64,000 bases of DNA, taken from NCBI GenBank assembly GCA_030374805.1, contig JARGSG010000191.1, positions 248,001 through 312,000 of the forward strand, in the 5' to 3' direction. Below are positions 11,571-19,708 of the stretch, one piece after another (the first letter of the stretch is position 1; each line of letters starts with the position of its first letter). The notes under the pieces were generated by a model. The model did not search any database. It was not told the DNA's origin and saw only the letters and a program-made list of their open reading frames with translations. This DNA comes from Gracilaria gracilis. Taxonomy: Eukaryota > Rhodophyta > Florideophyceae > Gracilariales > Gracilariaceae. The translations under genes and the position numbers were made by a program.

Positions 11571-12677
11571 ATGTCCTCCAATGTGGTCTCAGATAATCCA
11601 TACTCCCGACTTATGGCCCTCAAGCGCATGGGAATTGTGTCGAATTACGAGACCATCCGCGAGAAGTCCGTGGTCGTTGTTGGTGTAGGCGGCGTTGGAT
11701 CAGTCGCTGCAGAAATGCTTACGAGATGCGGAATTGGAAAACTTATTCTTTTCGATTATGACAAGGTCGAACTCGCCAACATGAATAGGCTCTTTTTCAG
11801 ACCAGAACAATCCGGACTGAGCAAAGTAGACGCGGCGCGTGACACCCTACTTGCAATCAATCCGGATGTTGAATTTGAGTCCTATAATTACGATATCACG
11901 TCTCTCGATAACTTTGATCACTTCCTGACATGCATTTCGTCTGGTGGGAGGGGTGGAAGTCCTGTTGACCTGGTTCTTTCGTGTGTTGATAATTTTGCAG
12001 CTCGCAATTCTATCAATGCAGCCTGCAACGAACTCGCACAGTCGTGGATGGAAAGCGGTGTCAGCGAGGATGCGGTTTCTGGCCACATTCAACTTATTCA
12101 ACCAGGGAGATTAGCTTGCTTTAGCTGTGCACCGCCCCTGGTCGTTGCGTCAGATATCGATGAGCGAACTTTAAAGCGAGAGGGCGTTTGCGCTGCGTCT
12201 TTACCAACCACCATGGGCATGGTTGCAGGTATGCTGGTTCAAAATTCCCTCAAATACCTCTTGGGCTTTGGGGAAGTTTCAAACTATCTGGGCTACTCAG
12301 CCATGAAAGACTTTTTTCCGACCATGACATTAAAGCCGAACCCGGCTTGCAGCGATTCATGGTGTGTACGGAGACAGCAAGAAGTAGAGGAGCGTAGAAA
12401 GAAGGAAGAAATGGAAGAAACACCTAATGAACCGGATGACATTGAAGAACAAGAGTTACATCCAGATAATGAATGGGGCATATCTTTGGTAGAAGATGAC
12501 GGCAACAAGGAGCAACAAACACAATCGAAAAATCACGACGAAGGGACTAAACTAACGGAAGGATTGCGTTTTCAATACGATACAAACACTGGCAATGAAA
12601 ATATATCGGAAGACGATAGGGTTAAAGATAGTGGCGCTGGGCTGAACGACTTGATGGCGCAGTTGAAAGGGCTCTGA
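11571..12677 (+). CDS. UBA5: UFM1-activating enzyme E1 (UBA5)
   Basis: E1-like enzyme that adenylates UFM1 and carries it as a thioester before transfer to UFC1 (ufmylation, ER homeostasis). Complete, 368 residues, single exon. The nucleotide-binding loop GVGGVGS is at 38-44, and the catalytic Cys207 lies in [11 protein letters not shown]. Zinc ligands are Cys183/Cys186 and Cys260/Cys265. After the adenylation domain comes an acidic linker with the UFM1/GABARAP-interaction motif around DNEWGISLV (299-307), then a C-terminal UFC1-binding helix ending DLMAQLKGL. These match the animal/plant family closely. The start at 11571 coincides with the conserved core start ([19 protein letters not shown]). 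It ends 37 bp from the convergent thioredoxin gene. Intact. Confidence 0.96.
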   Translation: MSSNVVSDNPYSRLMALKRMGIVSNYETIREKSVVVVGVGGVGSVAAEMLTRCGIGKLILFDYDKVELANMNRLFFRPEQSGLSKVDAARDTLLAINPDVEFESYNYDITSLDNFDHFLTCISSGGRGGSPVDLVLSCVDNFAARNSINAACNELAQSWMESGVSEDAVSGHIQLIQPGRLACFSCAPPLVVASDIDERTLKREGVCAASLPTTMGMVAGMLVQNSLKYLLGFGEVSNYLGYSAMKDFFPTMTLKPNPACSDSWCVRRQQEVEERRKKEEMEETPNEPDDIEEQELHPDNEWGISLVEDDGNKEQQTQSKNHDEGTKLTEGLRFQYDTNTGNENISEDDRVKDSGAGLNDLMAQLKGL

Positions 12678-12714
12678 CGGGATACATCAGCTCGTATTCC
12701 CTGACTGTTCGTGT

Positions 12715-13400
12715 TTAATTGGTCTGAGCGTTCTCGACTACAGAATCAGGAAGTGGTCCGTCAAACAAAACATAATCGACAAGCTTTTCCAGTTCTGGGG
12801 CACCCAGGGCTCCTTCCATTCGGTATTGCAGTTTGCCGTCTTTGATGAAGAGAAGCGTAGGCAAGCTGAACATATATGTGGTTAGAAACATATTTAGTGC
12901 GGCAGTAAACCGCATTTGTAACCTGTTTGGAATATGACATCGCTTACCCTTTAATCATCAACGCACTTGATAAGTCCGGATACAACTCGGTGTCGAGCTT
13001 TAGAATGTCTAGGCGTTCGCCAAACTTGTCAGCCACAATGTCAAGTTGAGGTATAAGGTATTGACATGGACCGCACCACTCTGCAAAGCAATGTACGTGG
13101 GTACAGAAGTGTATTGTGAAACGAGAAGGTGTTAGGACAAAACTCATCACAATCGAGCTGCAGTTGTTTGCTCTTAAAGACTGGTAACTTACTGGCAAAT
13201 GCATCGACCAGAAGGGGGCGTTTATTTTCTTGCAGCACCCTTTCCAGTTCCTTGGCAGATACCTCTCTGGCTTTGTAGGCCGTAGCTCGCGGGGGCTGAC
13301 GAGCGAAGGCATACCGTGGTCGAGAAACTCTAGCGCTTCTGTTCGGCAGCTTTGTCGAACCAAATACAAAAGTTGGAGCAGTAATAGGGATGAATGCCAT
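12715..13400 (-). CDS. thioredoxin, probably plastid-targeted, two introns
   Basis: Small disulfide oxidoreductase. Three exons: 13400-13193, 13080-12948 and 12865-12715, totalling 492 nt (163 codons plus stop). Intron 1 (13192-13081, 112 nt) has GTAAGT...GCAG borders in phase 1. Intron 2 (12947-12866, 82 nt) has GTAAGC...TCAG borders in phase 2. The splices restore one frame through the active site WCGPC and the conserved LPTLLF(I)KDGK segment with its cis-proline. About 50 N-terminal residues rich in Ser/Arg/Thr/Ala look like a plastid transit peptide (a mitochondrial one is possible). Closest in style to plastid m/x/y-type thioredoxins; subtype not assignable. This gene gives the clearest evidence for the splice signals of this genome. 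Confidence 0.92.
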
Positions 13401-14144
13401 TCCGGCCTTTGGGTTTTGAGGGGGATTCTAGCACAAGCTGATGACCTAGACTCCGTTTGGAACGTTTGTATTCGGCGAACGACTTAGTTGAATGGAAGAA
13501 CTTCTGAAGAAACCGGGCGCGAATAGTAATATATTCGCGTGGCCGTCAACCCTTTTAGCTACTGAGCAACAAAATCTCCGCAGAGGACAGAGGTATCTCT
13601 GAATTGTTTAGTATTGCTTTACATGGCTTACAGCCGCGAAACGACCGTAACTTTCACGCAAGGCGCTAGTTTTACCATTGCATCCGTTGTCCCTGATCCG
13701 GGCAGATCCCACTGATTGCGTTTGTTTTGTTCTCAATTGCCCTGTCGAAGTGCTGGGTCAACCGTTGAAGGAGAGCTGTATCTACAAGGGTACTTGTTAT
13801 GCAATGCCATATGTGCTTATCATGATCATTACGGAAATGTTCATGAGCAATTGTCGCTCTTGCAGAGCACTTTGACCTTGGGGTTGTCGTGGTTGTCGTA
13901 TATCTCCCGTTATCTCTTTTTTTCACAAGTCTGTTCCATATCCACGGAATCCACCAAAAAAGGTATAGAAGTGCAACTTATATGTGGTCGTTTTCTATCG
14001 GCTCTGCTTTACAACGAGAGTAGATATATGTTGCTCACACGTACTTGATGTCCATTCTCGATTAGCATATTACGCCAAGCTGTTTGTTTCCCGACAGTCC
14101 GAGATACTTGCAACGGAATCCCGCTTCAGAATGCAACAGGGAAA
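13401..14144. other. divergent intergenic region
   Basis: Separates the divergent thioredoxin and TilS starts, so it should hold both promoters. Overlapping short frames here (13672-14048) have no supporting similarity. The TilS frame is open from 14049 without an ATG, which might encode part of a leader if an upstream exon exists. Confidence 0.4.
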
Positions 14145-15185
14145 ATGCTGTTCGCTTCGATTACGAACCGCTTGCGCCTTACGCTGGCCCGAAAGAAACT
14201 CCTTCCGCGAAACAAGCGGGTACTGATTGGCGTATCTGGTGGACAAGATTCGCTTTCATTAGTCGAAGTATTAAGGTATCTACACTCAAGAGACCCGTGG
14301 GAGGCCCTAGAACTTGCACATTGCGACCATAAATGGCCTGCAGATGTTGGGAATCCGGAGCATGTCGCTTGCTATGCTAGAACTACTGGTTTACCTCTTC
14401 ATATACTTAGCGCAGAAGGGTCTATCCCTCTCTCCGAGAATGCCGCCCGAGAATGGCGATACGAGTCGCTTTCGTCTCTAGCCGAGAAAGACGGGTTTAC
14501 TCATGTTGTAACGGCGCATACTGCCACAGATCTAGCTGAAACCATTCTCTTTAATTTGTCAAATGGCTCAGGTGCAGATGGACTCTCCAGCCTATCATGG
14601 AATCGACAGCTTACACCGTCGTTAATGCTTGTACGACCGTTTCTCCATGTTACTCGGGAGGAGACTGCTCGCCTGTGTATGGAACGTGGAGTCGCCGTTT
14701 GGAGCGACGTGTATAACAATGATCTTCGATATGCTCGGAACCGCATTCGGTCATGTGTTTTTCCGGCCATACGTAAGACTTTCCACGCACGGGCTGAACA
14801 GAAGTTCGCACAGTCAGCACATTTATTGCGAGATGATGCAGACTGTCTACGCCAAATGGCCAAATCTGTTATGCGGCGCACAGTCCACATATCCAAAGTT
14901 CAGAAATCAGACGTTCAAATTCACATCAATCGAAGTCTTCTCGGGAGTGAGCACAAAGCGATTCAAAGAAGAGTGATCCGAATGACACTAGAAGAACATG
15001 TTGGACTTGGTCAAAAAGGGGCGACTTATGTACAAGTTGAAGACATTTGTGATCTTCTCAAAGCTCCTATCGGCAAATCATCTGCGTCTTTGACGGGGAA
15101 TGCGCAGGCAAATGTAGCTAATGAGGAACAGATCATCATCGAAGTTCCTTGTGCTCGGTCCTGTCTTGCACACGATGTAGTCTAG
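14145..15185 (+). CDS. tilS: tRNA(Ile)-lysidine synthase TilS, cyanobacterial type
   Basis: N-type ATP pyrophosphatase that converts C34 of the CAU-anticodon tRNA-Ile to lysidine, so that it reads AUA. Of 346 residues, the PP-loop SGGQDS is at 31-36, a conserved HTATDLAET (usually H..DD.AET) is at 125-133, and the RNA-binding ARNRIR is at 197-202. The early segment (PRNKRVLIGVSGGQDSLSL) and GSGADGL follow cyanobacterial and plastid-encoded enzymes. The tRNA is only needed in the plastid (or a bacterium), so the product should be imported, yet the ATG at 14145 leaves almost no room for a transit peptide; an upstream exon is possible. Ends with TAG, followed by a long extension without TAA/TGA that is not part of the family. 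Gene transfer from the plastid to the nucleus is inferred. Confidence 0.9.
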   Translation: MLFASITNRLRLTLARKKLLPRNKRVLIGVSGGQDSLSLVEVLRYLHSRDPWEALELAHCDHKWPADVGNPEHVACYARTTGLPLHILSAEGSIPLSENAAREWRYESLSSLAEKDGFTHVVTAHTATDLAETILFNLSNGSGADGLSSLSWNRQLTPSLMLVRPFLHVTREETARLCMERGVAVWSDVYNNDLRYARNRIRSCVFPAIRKTFHARAEQKFAQSAHLLRDDADCLRQMAKSVMRRTVHISKVQKSDVQIHINRSLLGSEHKAIQRRVIRMTLEEHVGLGQKGATYVQVEDICDLLKAPIGKSSASLTGNAQANVANEEQIIIEVPCARSCLAHDVV

Positions 15186-15559
15186 GACAGAGGAGAATTA
15201 GGTATAATTGAACAGAACAATATGGCACGGCCAAATGAAGAACCTCGAACTTAGCAAAAGTGTCTCATTCCGGGTTTAGAGTACTTGAACATCTACTTCG
15301 CGAATCTGAAGCGCTAGAAGCAAAACCCAGTAGTCTGGTCTAACTTATGGCTGTCCCCTTCTCCAACACTTCAAGTCTTACATACTGGATTGTCTTGTTT
15401 CACATAAGCACATTGGTTTATAGTACATTCAATCGACAAGATGCTTCCCCATTCCCTCCAATGTTGAGCAAATGGGTAGGACAGCTTTGGTTTCAACCCT
15501 TCTAGAGTTCCGCGCTTGGAGCAATTCAAGAAGCTCTCCAATAAGTGTCTACCAGTATA
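15186..15559. other. gene-free spacer between convergent genes
   Basis: Space between the 3' ends of the convergent TilS and ETF-QO genes. Nothing recognised. Confidence 0.5.
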
Positions 15560-17284
15560 TTACGTCATGGTGTATTTTGGTCCTCCTCCCCCCTGTGGCA
15601 CAGTCCATGTAATGTTTTGCGTCGGATCCTTAATATCGCAAGCCTTGCAGTGAAGACAGTTTTGTGCATTGATTTGCAGTTTTTGATCCTCACCATCTTC
15701 AACGTACTCATAAACTCGAGCTGGACAGTATCGACCTTCTGGTCCTCCATACTCGGGCAGATTGACCTTCTCGGGAACGTTTTCATTCTCTAACACAAGA
15801 TGACATGGTTCGTCATGGTCATGATTCGTTCCACTCAGAGACACTGCGGTTAATATGTCAAAAGTTACCTTGCCGTCCGGTTTAGGGTAGTTTATGGGTT
15901 TATGCTTGGAGAGAGAGTCAGTTGCTTCATTATCCGGTTTAGAATGGGCAAGAGTCCACGGGGATCGACCTCTAGTAATATATGTTTCAAGAGCAGCGTT
16001 CGCAAGCCCCCCAAGTAAGCCGTACTTAAAGCCAGGACGTATGTTCCTCACAGCTTCTAATTCTTTCCAGACCCACGACTTCTTCATTGCGTCATGATAT
16101 CCCTGGGTGGATATTCCATCTTCTGCATAATTATTGAAGATTACATCTGCCGCAATCATTCCACTTTTTTGAGCAGTATGAGTTCCCTTTATCTTCGGCA
16201 CGTTTAAAAACCCAGCTGAGCATCCGATCAATGCTCCTCCAGGAAATTCAAGGTTCGGAATTGACTGCACTCCCCCTTCGTTCAAAGCTCTCGCTCCGTA
16301 CTGCAAAACTTCACCACTCTCCAGGAGAGGTCGTATAGTTGAATGCGACTTAAAGCGTTGGAATTCTTGATATGGGGATAGAAAAGGGTTTCGATAATCT
16401 AGAGCTACGACATAACCAACTGCGAGCATCTCATCAGCCATATGATACAAGAATGACCCCCCATATGTTTGAATATCCATGGGATACCCGATCGTATGTA
16501 CAATCCTTCCGGGCCTATGCATCTCTTTGGATATGCGCCATACTTCCTTGAGACCAAGAGCATATGTTTGGGGCATTGCTCGCTGGTCCAATTGGAATCT
16601 TTCAATTGCTTGTTTCGATAAAGATCCACGGCAGCCCTCGGCCAAAAGTGTAACCCTTGCAGCAATATCTATTCCTGGTTCATAATTTTCCTTTCTCGAA
16701 CCATCCTTGGCAATACCGAAATCATTGGTAGTTACCCCGCACACAGAACCTTCATCAGAAAACATTAGGTGAGCTGCAGCGAAACCTGGATATATCTCTA
16801 CTCCTAACTCTTCTGCTTTTTCTCCTAGCCATCTTGTCATTTGTGATAACGAGATCACATAGTTTCCGTGGTTATTCATCTGCGGGGGTGTTGGAAGCCG
16901 AAACGCAGAAGACTTTGTTAAGTAAAAGAACTCATCCTCAGCAGCACCGATGCCCAGCGGTGCATCCATATCTCGCCAGTTTGGAAGCAGCTCATCCATG
17001 GCGCGAGGTTCAAATACATTACCAGACAAAATATGAGCGCCTACCTCACTGCCCTTTTCCAGTACACACACCGATAAATCCTTGTCTGCACGATCACACA
17101 ATTGACGCAACTGAATAGCGGCGGAAAGCCCGGCGGGACCAGCACCGACGATGACGACGTCATACTCTAGTCTTTCCCTTTCGCCCGACGCCACAGATGA
17201 ATACGAGGCGGACTGCAGCCGTGATCGCAACAGTTGGGATATTGACCCAGACTTCCGGAATTGCGGGAGAAGAAACTTCAACAT
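15560..17284 (-). CDS. ETFDH: electron transfer flavoprotein-ubiquinone oxidoreductase
   Basis: Inner mitochondrial membrane flavo-iron-sulfur enzyme passing electrons from ETF (fatty-acid and branched-chain amino-acid oxidation) to ubiquinone. Complete single-exon 574-residue protein. It has a basic, Ser/Arg-rich mitochondrial presequence (about 1-35), the FAD Rossmann motif VIVGAGPAGLSAA near 44-56, and the ubiquinone/membrane-binding middle including GYPMDIQTYGGSF. The C-terminal 4Fe-4S ligands are Cys520, Cys543, Cys546 and Cys549 (NCLHCKACDIKDP). The terminal WTVPQGGGGPKY is the family signature. Ends with TAA. Intact, and the last host gene before the retrotransposon nest. Confidence 0.97.
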   Translation of the reverse strand: MLKFLLPQFRKSGSISQLLRSRLQSASYSSVASGERERLEYDVVIVGAGPAGLSAAIQLRQLCDRADKDLSVCVLEKGSEVGAHILSGNVFEPRAMDELLPNWRDMDAPLGIGAAEDEFFYLTKSSAFRLPTPPQMNNHGNYVISLSQMTRWLGEKAEELGVEIYPGFAAAHLMFSDEGSVCGVTTNDFGIAKDGSRKENYEPGIDIAARVTLLAEGCRGSLSKQAIERFQLDQRAMPQTYALGLKEVWRISKEMHRPGRIVHTIGYPMDIQTYGGSFLYHMADEMLAVGYVVALDYRNPFLSPYQEFQRFKSHSTIRPLLESGEVLQYGARALNEGGVQSIPNLEFPGGALIGCSAGFLNVPKIKGTHTAQKSGMIAADVIFNNYAEDGISTQGYHDAMKKSWVWKELEAVRNIRPGFKYGLLGGLANAALETYITRGRSPWTLAHSKPDNEATDSLSKHKPINYPKPDGKVTFDILTAVSLSGTNHDHDEPCHLVLENENVPEKVNLPEYGGPEGRYCPARVYEYVEDGEDQKLQINAQNCLHCKACDIKDPTQNITWTVPQGGGGPKYTMT

Positions 17285-17425
17285 TGCCGCGATTCGAAGA
17301 GGACATCAACAAAACACCACGGAACGCAGAACAATCTCAATTTGTGTCATAGCCCCATACCCGGAAGGTGACATTTTTTCGTCACCTTTGGGCAAAGGTG
17401 ACAAAAGGTGAATTGGGTGCAGCGC

Positions 17426-17496
17426 TGTGGCGACGCGCACAGCTGTCCAGGACACACACGTAGCTGATAGCCTCCACCATAAAGTACCCTCGCAAC
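17426..17496 (+). repeat. copia 5' LTR (internally deleted)
   Basis: Begins TGTGGCGACGCGCA and continues into the same sequence found at 33596-33661. Compared with the 3' LTR it lacks about 80 bp lying between two copies of the word gacgcgca. Confidence 0.7.
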
Positions 17497-17530
17497 CCAA
17501 CGCTACGCCGTCGGGTTCCGGGGCCATCTG

Positions 17531-18617
17531 TTGTCGTCACAGGTCATGGGCCCAGCACCCACGCCAATCTCTAAAAAACTATCCCGATTCTTACGGCGAC
17601 AAGACAGATCACAAGAAGAACAATACATTCAAGATCTCCTACATAACTGCAGAATTCTTGAGAAAAAATCACTCACTTCCAGCCTCTCAGTTGCTGCAAC
17701 ATCTCTACCACAAACCTCCCATTTCATGGAGTCATTATCACAACCAAAGTTATCGCACACCAACTTCACCTTCTGGAAAGATGCATTCATAATCAATACA
17801 GCCCTTATCGATGCAGAAGACCTTCTCCGAGCTTAACGTTTAGCTCCGGAAAATCCCACAGCTTAAGCCCTACATACAAAAAAAACCCCACAATGTCAAA
17901 GATCTCATTTTTCAAAGCATACCAGACAATATCATTGAAAAGCTTCGAACAATATTTTGACCCAATATCCATCTCAAATTGTCAACATCATAGCCAACCA
18001 TGTTCGTCAGAGCAACATGGAAGACCATAATGCTCTTGATTCAGAATTCTGATCCGTGAAGTTCATGACGGGCATGAATTTCAAAGATTACATCTCTCAA
18101 CACCTTTTCATCCGCACAAAAATGTTGAACCCCAAATTTCCTAACGTATCCGACGAACGAACAACTTTCAAGTACCTTATCTACTGCTTAAAGTCTAATC
18201 CAGACTTTTATCAACTGGCAATTGTCATGGCAGGATCACTTTTTGCGTCTATACGAGAATTTACAAACCGACTAAAACAGGCTACCTTGTTCAGCAGAAC
18301 ATCTCGACCTCGTCCGCGACCTCTCCATGCACCGAATTGGTCCCAAATCCATGGATGCGTTACTCATAGTGACAATGAATGTACTCTTGAAAGAGTCAAA
18401 CTAGAAGGCCAAGCAAAGCTTGCGAAATCTGCTCCGCTTTCGCAACATCTACTCGAAGAACTTTTCCTGCGCATGATCTATTTGGAGCACACCGTGGATA
18501 ATGCCGAAACGCAACCAAATGATGGTAAGCTCATTCTTGACTCAGCCGCCCACCCCACGCATGTCGCGAAGCCGTACTCCTGAAGCCTGTATCACACAAA
18601 ACTTACACGATCTCTGC
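17531..18617 (+). pseudogene. copia gag and protease remnant
   Basis: Two readable blocks, 17531-17836 and 18056-18583, in different contexts and separated by stops. The first has a gag-like FWKDAFIINTALIDAEDLL. The second has helices typical of copia gag, an H...C remnant of a zinc knuckle (CVTHSDNEC), and ILDSAAHPTHV. The last corresponds to the copia protease motif ILDSGASSHM with the Gly of DSG changed to Ala. Coding continuity is cut at 18617 by the gypsy insertion and resumes after 30137. Confidence 0.65.
18613..18617. repeat. target site duplication (left), TCTGC
   Basis: TCTGC immediately left of the gypsy element; the identical TCTGC follows its right LTR at 30133-30137. A 5-bp duplication is usual for Ty3/gypsy integration. 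Confidence 0.9.
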
Positions 18618-19125
18618 TGTCGTACAAATACCGATAAGGTGTGGGGTCCGCCTGGTAGAGGGAGCGCGCGAGGGCTCAACCTAAAGGGGAAAAACACACA
18701 ACCAATATGGTAGTAGGGCACCTGAAACCCGCAGGGGCAAACGGCGGGGCAACTAGTCTAGACCGTGTAGGTGTACGGTAGTAGACGTCGACGCGCGGTA
18801 AAACCTGAATAGTAATAGAGTAGCAAGTGACCAAGATGGTATAGTTACTGCCCTAGTAGTGCCTGACTTTACAATACCCGAGGAGGAAGGCGAGGTGCAC
18901 CACAATATATACAAGGTGCACCGACGCCGATCTCCCCGGCGGGCATGACGTCATCGGCTGTGCCCATGACCTACTGTCATGGGCCAGCAATGCTAAACTA
19001 TCCTAGACTATAAATTAGAAATTAGAAATTATAAAATATAGAATACCAATTGGGTACAGTGCAGCCAGCAAGGCGCACCAGTAGGCCCACGTGGCACCAA
19101 CCCATTGAGGTCTCATTGTACTACA
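18618..19125 (-). repeat. gypsy LTR (3' LTR in element orientation)
   Basis: 508 bp, TGTCGTAC...GTACTACA, ending in short inverted repeats. Near-identical to 29624-30132. Contains four ACC-N5/6-GGT palindromes (starting 18701, 18830, 19045 and 19100). Confidence 0.95.
18894..18984. promoter_or_regulatory. LTR regulatory cluster: TATA-like, CRE-like site, hairpin
   Basis: Within the LTR an AATATATAC stretch is flanked by two GGTGCACC palindromes (18894-18901, 18915-18922). It is followed by TGACGTCA, a perfect CRE/bZIP palindrome (18946-18953), and the inverted repeat GCCCATGAC/GTCATGGGC (18962-18984). The same cluster is in the other LTR. Symmetric sites suit a promoter firing in both directions, which the antisense ORF would need; this use is inferred. 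Confidence 0.5.
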
Positions 19126-19140
19126 GACCCCCTTCCTACC
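19126..19140 (-). other. gypsy polypurine tract
   Basis: On minus, GGTAGGAAGGGGGTC directly precedes the 3' LTR, the expected plus-strand primer position. The second element has an equivalent tract at 61803-61818. Confidence 0.75.
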
Positions 19141-19708
19141 CTGAGCCACGCCCTCGTGGCTCCTAGATCCTTTCACCAAGTCGGTTACATCGTCGTACCA
19201 ATTTGGTCCCTGTCGCAGCCTTCGTGCCATCTCACGCCGTGCGTCGCATCGGCTCTGCGTCGCCGAGCGTACTCCGTTCACCACCTTGGTCATCACCGAT
19301 TGCAGCTCTATCCACTTCTTTGGTTATCACAGACAGCAGCCTATTCGTTCCCATTTGTGGTTTGGGCGCGACGCGCGCCCATTGCATACCTCCAAGGTTC
19401 TGCCTTTTTGGCTGCCCGGCTTGGACCCTTTTACCGTGTCGGTATACCCAGTGGGGGTGGCGGGTTGCGTTGCCCCTTCGAGCTCGTGTGGGCACTGTAC
19501 CGTGAAGGATTTTGGCGCCCACTTGGTTGCGGCGTGTCTCTCTGTCCCTTCGAGGTTCGAGTACCAACCCTTCGAGGCATTGCCGCTGACTCCATCGAGG
19601 TTGTTCCACCGTTATCCCTTCTGGTTACCTTCGCACCCCTTTGCGGTTTGTCTACGCGGGCTCGCGCCACCGTGGCTTTTCGTCCGACCGACAAGGTTGA
19701 ATCTGTTT

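Noticed and set aside
15186-15450. Long TilS extension without TAA or TGA beyond its TAG
   Set aside because: It passes two more TAGs, lacks family similarity, and the family's normal C-terminus is already reached; most likely chance.
17367-17425. Hairpin aaggtgac...gtcacctt left of the copia element and similar gtcacctt words at 33710-33755
   Set aside because: Could be the halves of a target MITE split by the copia insertion, but the arms do not align well enough and no duplication could be defined.
19286-19708. Upstream part of the antisense ORF as coding sequence
   Set aside because: Low-complexity composition, no ATG, and no counterpart in the second element; kept only as open frame.
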